Below the pieces are notes generated by a model that was given only the letters and a program-made list of their open reading frames with translations, ran no database searches and was not told where the DNA came from. 64,000 bases of DNA from Pelomonas sp051857475. Lineage in GTDB: Bacteria; Pseudomonadota; Gammaproteobacteria; Burkholderiales; Burkholderiaceae_C. Below are positions 42,825 through 51,206 of this stretch, piece after piece. The stretch lies in NCBI RefSeq assembly GCF_051857475.1, contig NZ_JBPZGZ010000002.1, positions 868,001 to 932,000 on the forward strand, given 5' to 3'. The translations under genes and the position numbers were made by a program. Each line of letters begins with the position of its first letter. The first letter of the stretch is position 1.

Positions 42825-43676
42825 TCAGGCCGGGTAGTCCGTCGACGCTGCCAGCCCACGCCATGCGGCCGTCTCGGCTTCGACAAAGGCGTGTTTGTCG
42901 GCAATGGCCTGCAGCGTGTCCGTGCCCATGGGCAGGCGCAGCGGCGGGTTCTGGGCGTCCACCAGGGCCAGCATGGCTTGCGCCAGGCGCACGGGGTCGC
43001 CGGGCTGGTTCAGGCTGATCTGCTTGGCGCGCTCGCGCACGGCACCGGCCGTGGCGGCGTAGTCCGCCAGCTCGCGCGGCGACGTGACCAGGGACTGTCC
43101 TTCGAGGAACTCGGTGCGGAAGTAGCCCGGCTCGACGACGGTGGCATGGATGCCCAGCGGTGCCAGCTCGGCATGCAGGGCTTCGGTGATGCCCTCGACG
43201 GCGAATTTGGTCGAGCAGTAGACGCCGAAGCCGGCCGCCGAGCGCACGCCGCCCAGCGAAGAAATGTTGATGACATGGCCGCTGCGGCGCTCACGCATCT
43301 GCGGCAGCACGGCGCGGGTCACGTTGAGCAGGCCGAAGACATTGGTGTCGTACAGCCGGCGCACCTCGTCGGCGCTGGCTTCCTCGACGGCGCCGAGCAG
43401 GCCATAACCGGCGTTGTTGACGAGGACGTCGATGCGGCCGAAGCGGGCCAGCGCGGTGGCCGTGGCCTGGGCGGCCTGAGCCTCGTCGGTGACGTCCAGG
43501 GCCACGGCCAGCAGGCCGGGCTGGGCACCGAAGCGCTTCTCGATGACGGCCGCGTCACGGGCCGTCGCGACGACGGCGTCGCCATGGGCCAGGGCGGCTT
43601 CGGTGATGCGAGCGCCAATGCCGCGCGAGGCGCCGGTGATCATCCAGACGCGCTTGAAGGTGGTGGGGGTGTTCAT
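42825..43676 (-). CDS. Short-chain dehydrogenase/reductase
   Basis: The 283 residues have TGASRGIG, NNAG and YCSTK (about 153-157). The ending LRLPMGTDTLQAIADKHAFVEAE is typical of a common oxidoreductase subgroup whose members keep a longer C-terminus. It is divergent from a LysR gene across a TTGGAT dyad, so the LysR protein probably regulates it. The substrate is unknown. Confidence 0.88.
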   Translation of the reverse strand: MNTPTTFKRVWMITGASRGIGARITEAALAHGDAVVATARDAAVIEKRFGAQPGLLAVALDVTDEAQAAQATATALARFGRIDVLVNNAGYGLLGAVEEASADEVRRLYDTNVFGLLNVTRAVLPQMRERRSGHVINISSLGGVRSAAGFGVYCSTKFAVEGITEALHAELAPLGIHATVVEPGYFRTEFLEGQSLVTSPRELADYAATAGAVRERAKQISLNQPGDPVRLAQAMLALVDAQNPPLRLPMGTDTLQAIADKHAFVEAETAAWRGLAASTDYPA

Positions 43677-43734
43677 GAAGGGCTCCAGGGTTCGGGGTGG
43701 TTGAGGTGTCGGCCGATGGAGCGAAATCTAGGGT

Positions 43735-43750
43735 TTGGATTGCCATCCAA
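43735..43750. promoter_or_regulatory. Dyad operator between SDR and LysR genes
   Basis: TTGGAT-TGCC-ATCCAA is a perfect inverted repeat in the 117-bp divergent interval, 43 bp upstream of the LysR start. Flanking CTAG on both sides (CTAGGG and CTAGCC) nearly extends the symmetry. It is the likely binding site of the divergent LysR protein. Confidence 0.55.
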
Positions 43751-43793
43751 CTAGCCCAGAATCTCTTCATTGATTCGCAATGGATTCGTGACA

Positions 43794-44756
43794 ATGGCTT
43801 TCAACGAGCTGCGCGCCATCACCACCTTCACCAAGGCCGCCGAGCTGGGCAGCCTGCGCCAGGCCGCGGTGGCCCAGGGCATCACGCCGCAGGCGGCCAG
43901 CCAGGCGCTGACGCAGCTGGAGGCCCATCTCGGCGTGCGCCTCTTCCACCGCACGACGCGCCGCCTCAGCCTTACGGAAGAAGGCGAACGCTTCCTGAGC
44001 GCTGCCGCGCCCGGCCTGCAGGCCTTGCAGCGCGCATTGCACGGCGCACGCCAGGGCCGCGACGTCATCGCCGGGCCACTGCGCATCACGGCCACCCGCT
44101 CGCTGATGCTGCCGGTGCTGTGGCCGGTGCTGGAGGAGTTTTGCGCCCGCCACCCCGAGGTCGAGCCCGATGTGCAGCTGGATGACCGCATCGGCGATTG
44201 GGTGGCCGACCGCGTCGACGTGGGCTTTCGGGCCGGCACGCCGCCGGGCGAAGGCCTGATTGCGCGCCACCTGATGCCCTTGCAGCTCATCGTCTGCGCC
44301 GCGCCCGCCTATATCGCCAGGCATGGCTCACCGCGCAGCATCGACGAGCTGGACCAGCACCGCTGCAGCGGCTTTCGCCACCCCAGCACGGGCAAGGCCA
44401 TGCCCTGGGAGTTTTTGGTGAACGGCGAGATCGTCGGGCGCGACGTGGCCTCCATCTTCATGACCAATGACGTCGAGCTGGAGGCCAATGCCGTCGTCGC
44501 CGGCCACTGCATCGGCCAGCTCGTCGGCGCGACGGCCGCGCCGCTGATCCGCAACGGCCAGTTGGTGCCGCTGCTGACCGACCATGTCTGCGCCCACCTC
44601 GGCCTCTACCTCTACTACGGCAGCCGCGTGGCCCAGCCGGCGCGGGTGCGGGCCTTCATCGACCTGGCCGTGGAGCGCGTGGTGGGCAACACGGCCTTTG
44701 TGGTCAGCCCGCAGGAGCTGGCCGCGGTTGCGGCCAAGCGCAAGCCGCGGCGCTGA
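43794..44756 (+). CDS. LysR-family transcriptional regulator
   Basis: This 320-residue protein has the usual N-terminal helix-turn-helix (FTKAAELGSLRQAAVAQGITPQAASQALTQLE) and an effector domain from about residue 95. The C-terminal half has a SPRSIDELDQHRCSGFRHP segment, which belongs to the CrgA-like subgroup that lies beside oxidoreductases. The ATG sits just before the conserved start, and an earlier in-frame ATG adds eight unconserved residues. It is probably the regulator of the divergent SDR gene. Confidence 0.88.
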   Translation: MAFNELRAITTFTKAAELGSLRQAAVAQGITPQAASQALTQLEAHLGVRLFHRTTRRLSLTEEGERFLSAAAPGLQALQRALHGARQGRDVIAGPLRITATRSLMLPVLWPVLEEFCARHPEVEPDVQLDDRIGDWVADRVDVGFRAGTPPGEGLIARHLMPLQLIVCAAPAYIARHGSPRSIDELDQHRCSGFRHPSTGKAMPWEFLVNGEIVGRDVASIFMTNDVELEANAVVAGHCIGQLVGATAAPLIRNGQLVPLLTDHVCAHLGLYLYYGSRVAQPARVRAFIDLAVERVVGNTAFVVSPQELAAVAAKRKPRR

Positions 44757-45653
44757 TCAGCCCAGGGCGGGCTTGAGCAGGTCGGCGATGCCGATGCGCT
44801 CGGCAAACTCTTCGCGCACCCGCTCGGCCACCGCGGTCACCGCCGCTGCGCCGTCGTCGATGAAGTCGACGACCGAGCGGAAGGGGCGTTGGCCATGCGG
44901 CAGGCCGACGATGCGCACGACCTCGTCGGCGACGGCCTGCGGGTCGGCCTCGGGCGGCATCAGCGTGTTCAGCCGCGTGCCCACCTGGTCCATCAGGCCG
45001 GCATAGCGCGCATAGGCTGCAGATCGGGCGTCGTCGGCCGGCGCGCCGGCGTTGGCGAAGTGGTCGGTGCCGCTGGTGAAGGCGCCGGGCACGACGATGC
45101 TGGTCTCGATGTTGAAGCGGGCCAGTTCGGCACTCATCGTGACGGCCAGCGAGTCCATCGCCGCCTTGGCCGCTGCATAGGGGCCGAGAAAGGGCGGGAA
45201 GCCGCCACGCGTGGTCGTGCTGCCGATCCACAGCAGCAGGCCGCGCTGCTGCTCGCGCAGCACGGGCAATGCCGCGCGGTTGACGCGCTGGGTGCCCAGC
45301 ACATTGGTGTCGAAGACGGCCGTGATCTCCTCCGGCGTGTAGGCCTCGGTGGGCCCGACGACGAGATGGCCGGCGTTGTGCAGCACGACGTCCAGGCGGC
45401 CCTGCTCGGCCAGGATGGCCGCCACGGCGGCGTCGGCGCTGGCCTGAGACAGCACATCCAGCTCGACAACGCGCAGGTCCAGGCCGCGGGCGAAGCTCCA
45501 GTCGCGCAGCTCGCGCGCCTTGGCGGCGTTCCGGGTGCTCACGCCGCGCATGCTGGCGTAGACGGTGTGGCCAGCGGCGGCCAGGGCCCAGGCGCTGAGG
45601 CGGCCGATGCCGCTGGAGGCGCCGGTGACAAGGATGATTTGCTTGTTGGCCAT
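44757..45653 (-). CDS. Short-chain dehydrogenase/reductase
   Basis: The 298 residues have TGASSGIG, HNAGH in place of NNAG, and YAAAK (about 157-161). The long C-terminal end (VVDFIDDGAAAVTAVAERVREEFA) is seen in a subgroup of long SDRs. It follows the next SDR gene by 11 bp and runs in the same direction, so the two form one unit divergent from the second LysR gene. Its stop abuts the first LysR gene's stop. Confidence 0.86.
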   Translation of the reverse strand: MANKQIILVTGASSGIGRLSAWALAAAGHTVYASMRGVSTRNAAKARELRDWSFARGLDLRVVELDVLSQASADAAVAAILAEQGRLDVVLHNAGHLVVGPTEAYTPEEITAVFDTNVLGTQRVNRAALPVLREQQRGLLLWIGSTTTRGGFPPFLGPYAAAKAAMDSLAVTMSAELARFNIETSIVVPGAFTSGTDHFANAGAPADDARSAAYARYAGLMDQVGTRLNTLMPPEADPQAVADEVVRIVGLPHGQRPFRSVVDFIDDGAAAVTAVAERVREEFAERIGIADLLKPALG

Positions 45654-45664
45654 GTCGCTCTCCT

Positions 45665-46420
45665 TCAGACGATGCCGCCGTTGACGCGCACGGTCTGGCC
45701 ATTGACCCAGCCTGCCTGCGGGCCGGCCAGCACGCCGACGATGGCTGCGATGTCCTCGGGCTGGCCCAGGCGCTCCAGCGGCGCCATCTTGGCCAGGCGC
45801 TCGACCTGCTCGGGCGTCTTGCCGTTCAGGAACAGGGCCGTTGCCGTCGGGCCGGGGGCCACGGCGTTGACGGTGATGTTCTTGCCGCGCAGCTCCTTGG
45901 CCAGGATGTTGGTCATGGTCTCGATGGCGCTCTTGGTGGCGGCGTAGACGGCGTAGCCGGGCAGGGCCAGGCCGATGACGCTGGTCGAGAAATTGATGAT
46001 GCGGCCGCCGTGGCGCAAGCGCTTGGCGGCCTCGCGCATGGCAAGGAAGCTGCCCTTCACATTGATGTCAAAGAGGCGGTCGAAGGTCGCGTCGTCGGTG
46101 TCGGCGAGGTGCGGCAGCTCGTTGGCCATGGCGCCGGCGTTGTTGACGAGGATGTCCACGCCGCCGAAGGCCTCGGTGGCGGCGTCGAACAGCAGCTTGG
46201 CGGCGCCGGCGTCGGCCACGTTGGCCTGCACGGCGATGGCGCGGCCGCCCTTGGCCTGGATGGCGTCGACGACCTTCTGCGCTTCGACGGCATTGCCGGC
46301 GTAGTTGACGACGACGGCGTGGCCATCAGCGGCCAGGCGCTGCGCGATGGCGGCGCCGATGCCGCGCGAGGCGCCGGTGACGATGGCGACGGGGGAAGAG
46401 GAAGAAGTGGTGTTGCTCAC
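45665..46420 (-). CDS. SDR family oxidoreductase (FabG-like)
   Basis: The 251 residues have TGASRGIG, NNAG, a catalytic Ser and YAATK (about 155-159), and the common ending AGPQAGWVNGQTVRVNGGIV. The form is that of 3-oxoacyl-ACP reductase-like proteins. The start is a GTG. It is the first gene of a two-SDR unit and is divergent from a LysR gene across 139 bp that hold a strong inverted repeat. Confidence 0.88.
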   Translation of the reverse strand: MSNTTSSSSPVAIVTGASRGIGAAIAQRLAADGHAVVVNYAGNAVEAQKVVDAIQAKGGRAIAVQANVADAGAAKLLFDAATEAFGGVDILVNNAGAMANELPHLADTDDATFDRLFDINVKGSFLAMREAAKRLRHGGRIINFSTSVIGLALPGYAVYAATKSAIETMTNILAKELRGKNITVNAVAPGPTATALFLNGKTPEQVERLAKMAPLERLGQPEDIAAIVGVLAGPQAGWVNGQTVRVNGGIV

Positions 46421-46480
46421 GGGGTGCTCCAGTCGTTGGTTGGGAGGCAGAACCGCTGGCGGCCCTGTGAGTTCAATGTA

Positions 46481-46516
46481 TTGTTCGGGCTTGTTCGGAT
46501 AAATCAGACGAACAAG
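46481..46516. promoter_or_regulatory. LysR operator: direct and inverted TTGTTCG repeats
   Basis: TTGTTCGG occurs twice in tandem (46481-46488 and 46491-46498), and the second copy pairs with CGAACAAG at 46509-46516 as a perfect 8-bp inverted repeat with 11 bp between. The T-N11-A style and position between divergent SDR and LysR genes mark it as the LysR recognition site. The region is AT-rich. Confidence 0.65.
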
Positions 46517-46559
46517 ACATCACAATCCAATCCGTCTAAACAATTGGGACAAAACGGCG

Positions 46560-47453
46560 ATGGATCGACTCGATGCGATGCGCCTTTTCGTGCGCATCGT
46601 CGACCTGGGCAGCTTCACCAAGGCGGCGGATGAGTTGCAGCTGCCGCGCGCCTCGGTCAGCCTGGCCCTGCAGCAGCTGGAGGCCCGCCTGGGCGTGCGC
46701 CTGCTCAACCGCACGACGCGCCATGTCAGCCCGACGCTGGACGGCCAGGCCTACCACCTGCGCTGCCAGCAGATCCTGCAGGACGTGGGCGAGGCCGAGG
46801 ATCTGTTCCGCAGCAGCCAGCTCAAGCCGCGCGGCAAGCTGCGCGTGGACATGCAGGGCAACCAGGCCCAGCGCTTCGTGCTGCCCTATCTGGGCGACTT
46901 CCACGCCCGCTATCCCGACGTGGAGCTGGAGATCGGCCTGGGCGACCGCTTTGTCGACCTGGTGCGCGAGGGCGTGGACTGCGTGCTGCGCTCGGGCGAG
47001 CCCAAGGACTCCTCGATGGTGGGTCGGCGGGTGGCCCAGCTGCGCCAGGTCACCTGCGCCAGCCGCGACTACCTGGCTCACCGCGGCACGCCGCGCACGC
47101 TGGAGGACTTCGCGACCCACCAGGCCGTCAACTACATCGGCAGCAGCGGCCGCGTTCTGCCCTTCGACTTCGTCGTCGACGGCGAAGCGCACAGCCTGAC
47201 CCTGCCCGGTCCCGTGACCGTCAGCAGCGCCTCGGCTTATGGCGCCTGCTGCCTGGCGGGTCTCGGCTTCATCCAGGCGCCGCGCTACAACTTCGAGGGT
47301 GAGCTGGCGAGCGGCGAGCTGGTCGAGGTGTTCGCCGACTGGCAGCCGGCGCCCATGCCGGTCTATGTGCTCTACCCGCACGCCCGCCAGCTGTCGTCGC
47401 GGGTGAGGGTGTTTGTGGACTGGCTGGCGGAGAGGATGGCCAGCGCGAGTTGA
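46560..47453 (+). CDS. LysR-family transcriptional regulator
   Basis: This 297-residue protein has the CrgA-type DNA-binding domain (MDRLDAMRLFVRIVDLGSFTKAADELQLPRASVSLALQQLE, too long to be chance). Its effector domain contains GVDCVLRSGEPKDSSMVGRRVAQL. The start codon is 43 bp after the inverted-repeat operator. Its natural target is the divergent two-SDR unit. The ligand is unknown. Confidence 0.9.
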   Translation: MDRLDAMRLFVRIVDLGSFTKAADELQLPRASVSLALQQLEARLGVRLLNRTTRHVSPTLDGQAYHLRCQQILQDVGEAEDLFRSSQLKPRGKLRVDMQGNQAQRFVLPYLGDFHARYPDVELEIGLGDRFVDLVREGVDCVLRSGEPKDSSMVGRRVAQLRQVTCASRDYLAHRGTPRTLEDFATHQAVNYIGSSGRVLPFDFVVDGEAHSLTLPGPVTVSSASAYGACCLAGLGFIQAPRYNFEGELASGELVEVFADWQPAPMPVYVLYPHARQLSSRVRVFVDWLAERMASAS

Positions 47454-47513
47454 AGCGGCGGACGAACTACTAGGATGCGTGGAGCCGGCGCTCATCCGGC
47501 AAGGGAGCATCCC

Positions 47514-48269
47514 ATGCTGATCTCTCGCATCCTGGTGGTCCTTGCCCTTCTGCTGAGCCAGGCAGCCCCCTCGGCCGCCCAGGCGGTGGACCCGTTGATC
47601 GCCGAGGTGAAAGCCCGCGACGCCGAGCTGTCCGCGGCGCATGGCCGCGGCGACATGGACAGCTATCTCAAAGGCCTGTCCAGACACTACGTCTACACCG
47701 ACGTGGGCGGTCGCCGCGTCACGGCCGAAAAGCTGGCCGCGCGGCGCAGCAACGACCAGCTTCGCCAAGTGGCGTCGGAGACGCTGGAGGAAGAGGCCCT
47801 GCGCGTCTCCGACAGCGTCGTGCTGCTGAGCGGCCTGGAGCGCGCCAGCTTCACCTATTTCGGCGGCCTGCCGCGCCAGGGCAGCACGCGATGGACGGCG
47901 CTGTGGGCGCGCGAGGACGACGGTCAATGGCGGCTGGTTGCCGAGACCGCAACGCCGGTGACCGGTGATGGTGGTTTGCCCTTCACGGCGGTCCGCCTGG
48001 CTGACAGCGCTGTGAAGTCTCGACAGGGCTTGTGGGCGCTGGCCTTGCCGCAGGCGATGCAATTGCGGCTTAGCGCCGAAGGCGGGCGGCTGATCGGCAC
48101 GCTGGAAGGCCAATCCCTGCGGCTGACCTTTGTGCCGGCCTCGCCGACGCATTACTACGCGCTGGAGCGGCCGTTCGAGCTGCGCTTTGACGACAGGGAT
48201 CGACGCAAGCTCACGCTGCTCACCTGGGGCATGGAGACGGCGGCGCAACGCGTCAAGGCCGTCCGCTGA
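47514..48269 (+). CDS. Secreted NTF2-like (DUF4440-type) protein
   Basis: This 251-residue protein has a signal peptide (1-22, cleavage near AAQA). The mature N-terminal half is an NTF2-like fold: EVKARDAELSAAHGRGDMDSYLKGL, then strands with HYVYTDVGGRRVTAEKLAARR and TRWTALWAREDDGQWRLVAE. The second half (about 160-251) is beta-rich and resembles no domain I can name. RBS AAGGGAG is well placed. The cupin gene follows 13 bp after it in the same direction. Confidence 0.75.
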   Translation: MLISRILVVLALLLSQAAPSAAQAVDPLIAEVKARDAELSAAHGRGDMDSYLKGLSRHYVYTDVGGRRVTAEKLAARRSNDQLRQVASETLEEEALRVSDSVVLLSGLERASFTYFGGLPRQGSTRWTALWAREDDGQWRLVAETATPVTGDGGLPFTAVRLADSAVKSRQGLWALALPQAMQLRLSAEGGRLIGTLEGQSLRLTFVPASPTHYYALERPFELRFDDRDRRKLTLLTWGMETAAQRVKAVR

Positions 48270-48282
48270 GAATCCTGCGGCC

Positions 48283-48633
48283 ATGCTCGTCATCCACGAA
48301 TCCGCCACTCGCGTCGAAGAACCCCCGCCTCACGGCGCCATCGGCATGTCCACGGCCTATCGCATCAGCGACGCGGCACCCCAACCGCGCGCCATGGAGT
48401 TTCGCAAGCGCGTGCTGCATCCCGGCGCGGCCATCGGTCTGCATGCGCTGGCGCATGACGAGGTGTACTACGTGCTGTCCGGCGAAGGCGAAGTCACGTC
48501 GGACGGCGAGACGCAGCGCATGACGGCGGGCATGGCGGCTTATCTCTATAACGGCGCCGTCGTTGGCATCCGCCAGCTCGGCGAGGAGCCGCTGGCCCTC
48601 ATCGTCAGCTACCCGAACCCGCCATTGCCCTGA
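48283..48633 (+). CDS. Small cupin-domain protein
   Basis: This 116-residue single-cupin protein has motif 1 (GAAIGLHALAHDEVYYVLSGEGEV) with the metal ligands His, His and Glu, and a weaker motif 2 (AYLYNGAVVGIRQLG) in which the usual His is absent. It could be a sugar-binding or metal-dependent enzyme of unknown substrate. It overlaps the end of the convergent LysR gene by 29 bp. Confidence 0.8.
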   Translation: MLVIHESATRVEEPPPHGAIGMSTAYRISDAAPQPRAMEFRKRVLHPGAAIGLHALAHDEVYYVLSGEGEVTSDGETQRMTAGMAAYLYNGAVVGIRQLGEEPLALIVSYPNPPLP

Positions 48634-49507
48634 CCAGGCTCAGGGCCGTCTCGGCGGCCGGGGCCAGCGTGCGGCCGCGCAGCCAGACGGCGTGGGCGTC
48701 CACATACAGCTCGCCGAGCGTCTTCAGCCCCTTGATGGGCTGCAGGCCCAGGCTGTCGATGAGGGGCAGGCCGCGCGGCAGGGCGGCGAGCAGGTCGCCG
48801 TCGGCGGCGAGGCGTGCGAGCGTGGTGAGGTCGTCGCATTCGACGACGACGGGCAGGTCAGCCGGGCTGGCAAAGCCCAGGCCCTGGGCGACATAGGCCT
48901 GCAATTGCGCTGACACCGACACCAGGCCCAGGCCGTAGTGCGTCAGGTCGGCGGCCGTCACGCGCGACGCGCCCAGCAGCGGATGGCCGGCGCGCGCATA
49001 GACGCTGCCGCGGATGCGCGAGACCGGCGCGATCTCCACGCGGCTGTTGTCGCCGAGCATGCGCGGGTCTGCGATGAAGAACTCGATGGCCTCGTCGGTC
49101 AGCAGGGTCAGCAGGCTGGGCACATTGCCGTAGCGCACGCGGGCGACGATCTGCGGCGCCTGGCGCCTGAGCTCGGCCAGCAGCGGTGGCACCAGAACCG
49201 CAGCCGGTACCGGCCCCGCGCCAAAAGCCAGTTCGCCGAGCAGGCCGCCGCGCAGCAGGGCGGCGTCGCGCTCCAGGCAGTCGGCGTCGAAGACCAGGCG
49301 GCGCGCCCTCTCCACCAGGGTGCGGCCGGCCGGCGTCAGCACGGCGCCCAGCGGCCCGCGCTCGAAGAGGCGCAGGCCCCAGTCCTCTTCCAAGGCCTGG
49401 ATGCTGCGGCTGAAGGCGGCCTGGCTCAGGTGCACGCGCTCTGCCGCCGCGACGAAGCGGCCTTCGTCGGCGAGGGCGATGAGATGGGAGAGCTGGCGCA
49501 GGTTCAT
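48605..49507 (-). CDS. LysR-family transcriptional regulator (alkylsulfatase-dehydrogenase locus)
   Basis: This 300-residue LysR protein has the N-terminal LRQLSHLIALADEGRFVAAAERVHLSQAAFSRSIQALE and an effector domain from about residue 90. It is divergent from the GMC dehydrogenase and alkylsulfatase genes with 100 bp between them, so it probably controls them. The frame is open 26 codons upstream, but this ATG begins the conserved helix. The end overlaps the cupin gene. Confidence 0.88.
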   Translation of the reverse strand: MNLRQLSHLIALADEGRFVAAAERVHLSQAAFSRSIQALEEDWGLRLFERGPLGAVLTPAGRTLVERARRLVFDADCLERDAALLRGGLLGELAFGAGPVPAAVLVPPLLAELRRQAPQIVARVRYGNVPSLLTLLTDEAIEFFIADPRMLGDNSRVEIAPVSRIRGSVYARAGHPLLGASRVTAADLTHYGLGLVSVSAQLQAYVAQGLGFASPADLPVVVECDDLTTLARLAADGDLLAALPRGLPLIDSLGLQPIKGLKTLGELYVDAHAVWLRGRTLAPAAETALSLVRAMAGSGS

Positions 49508-49515
49508 ATGCAAGA

Positions 49516-49545
49516 AACGCAATGAATGCCGGCCAATTATGCGTT
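49516..49545. promoter_or_regulatory. Possible LysR operator
   Basis: AACGCA and TGCGTT form an inverted repeat across 18 bp in the divergent LysR/GMC interval, starting 9 bp from the LysR start codon. The intervening sequence carries AATT. A further GCAACGCAAAGCG lies closer to the GMC gene. Spacing is wider than usual for LysR sites. Confidence 0.35.
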
Positions 49546-49607
49546 GGACGTCAGGGCCGCCACCTTCCATCCTTCGGCCCCGCAACGCAAAGCGAGGGGC
49601 AGATCAG

Positions 49608-51206
49608 GTGGAGTTCGATTACGTCATCGTGGGCGCCGGCTCGGCCGGCTGCGTGCTGGCCGCGCGGCTGAGCGAGGACCCGGCCGTGTCTGTCTGCCTG
49701 TTGGAGAACGGCGGGCCGGACAGCAGCGTCCTCATCCACGCGCCAGCCGGCGTCGTTGCCATGGTGCCGACGCGCATCAACAACTACGCCTTCGAGACCG
49801 TGCCCCAGCCCGGACTGAACGGCCGCCGCGGCTACCAGCCCCGCGGCAAGACCCTGGGCGGCAGCAGTTCCATCAACGCCATGCTCTATGTGCGTGGCCA
49901 TCGCTGGGACTACGACCATTGGGCAAGTCTCGGCAATATCGGCTGGAGCCATGAAGAGGTGCTGCCCTACTTCCGTCGCTCCGAGAACAACGAGCAATTC
50001 GGCGACGACCCGCTGCATGGCCGCGGCGGGCCGCTGAACGTGACGCTGCCGCGCAGCCCCAGCCCCATCAACCAGGCCTTCCTGGCGGCCGCGGCTCTGC
50101 AGGGCCTGCCGCACACGCCGGACTACAACGGCGTTGAGCAGCATGGTGCCTTCGTCTACCAGGTCACCCAGGTCAATGGCGAGCGCTGCAGCGCGGCCAA
50201 GGCCTATCTGACGCCCAACCTCGGGCGGCCCAATCTGCAGGTCATCACACGCGCCCAGGCCGCCAAGCTGCGCCTGGCCAACGGCCGTGCCGTGGGCGTG
50301 GACTACCGCGTCGGTGGCGTGACCCGACTCGTGCGCGCCCGCCGCGAAGTCATCGTCAGCGCCGGCGCCTTCGGCTCGCCACAGCTGTTGATGCTGTCCG
50401 GCATCGGCCCCGGCGCTCATCTGCAAAGCATGGGCATTGATGTGCAGCGCGACCTGCCCGGCGTCGGCCAGAACCTGCAGGACCACATCGATTACGTGCA
50501 GACCTGGCGCTGCGCAGCCAACACACCCACTTTCGGCGTCTCGCTGCGCGGTGGCGTGCGCCTGGCCCGTGCCATCGGTGAATGGCGGCGCCAGCGCGCC
50601 GGCCTGTTGACCAGCAGCATTGCCGAGTCCGGCGCCTTCATGCGCTCATCGCCCGACGTGGCCGTGCCCGACCTGCAACTGGTCTTCGTCATGGGCATCG
50701 TTGACGACCATGCCCGCAAGCTGCACTGGGGCCATGGCATCTCCTGCCATGTCGACGTGCTGAGGCCCTACAGCCGCGGCAGCGTCGAGCTGGCCAGCCC
50801 TGACCCGCTGGCCGCGCCGCGCATCGACCCGCGTTTCCTCAGCGACGAGCGCGACCTGGCCCTGCTCGTGAAGGGCGCGCAGATGCAGCAGCGCCTCATC
50901 GAATCCAAGCCCTTTGACGGCCTCCGCGGCGAAATGCTCTACCCGGTGCGGGCCGACGACGAAGCCGGCCTCGCTGCAGACATTCGAGCGCGTGCCGACA
51001 CGCAGTACCACCCGGTGGGCACCTGCAAGATGGGCCGCGACGCCATGGCCGTCGTCGACGAGCGACTGCGCGTCCACGGCGTGGGCGGGCTGCGTGTCGT
51101 CGACGCTTCCATCATGCCGACGCTGATCGGCGGCAACACCAATGCACCCACCCTCATGATCGGCGAGAAGGCCGCCGACATGATCCGAGGAGACAACAGA
51201 TCATGA
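49608..51206 (+). CDS. GMC-family FAD-dependent alcohol dehydrogenase
   Basis: This 532-residue protein starts at a GTG preceded by GAGGGG. The FAD motif GAGSAG (9-14) is followed by the GMC signatures GKTLGGSSSINAM and GAFGSPQLLMLSGIGP. The C-terminal active-site His lies in the HPVGTCKMG region, with GNTNAPTLMIGEKAADMI closing the protein. It belongs to the choline dehydrogenase/AlkJ-like group that oxidises primary alcohols. It overlaps the alkylsulfatase start by ATGA, which suggests that the alcohol freed by that enzyme is its substrate. Confidence 0.9.
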   Translation: MEFDYVIVGAGSAGCVLAARLSEDPAVSVCLLENGGPDSSVLIHAPAGVVAMVPTRINNYAFETVPQPGLNGRRGYQPRGKTLGGSSSINAMLYVRGHRWDYDHWASLGNIGWSHEEVLPYFRRSENNEQFGDDPLHGRGGPLNVTLPRSPSPINQAFLAAAALQGLPHTPDYNGVEQHGAFVYQVTQVNGERCSAAKAYLTPNLGRPNLQVITRAQAAKLRLANGRAVGVDYRVGGVTRLVRARREVIVSAGAFGSPQLLMLSGIGPGAHLQSMGIDVQRDLPGVGQNLQDHIDYVQTWRCAANTPTFGVSLRGGVRLARAIGEWRRQRAGLLTSSIAESGAFMRSSPDVAVPDLQLVFVMGIVDDHARKLHWGHGISCHVDVLRPYSRGSVELASPDPLAAPRIDPRFLSDERDLALLVKGAQMQQRLIESKPFDGLRGEMLYPVRADDEAGLAADIRARADTQYHPVGTCKMGRDAMAVVDERLRVHGVGGLRVVDASIMPTLIGGNTNAPTLMIGEKAADMIRGDNRS

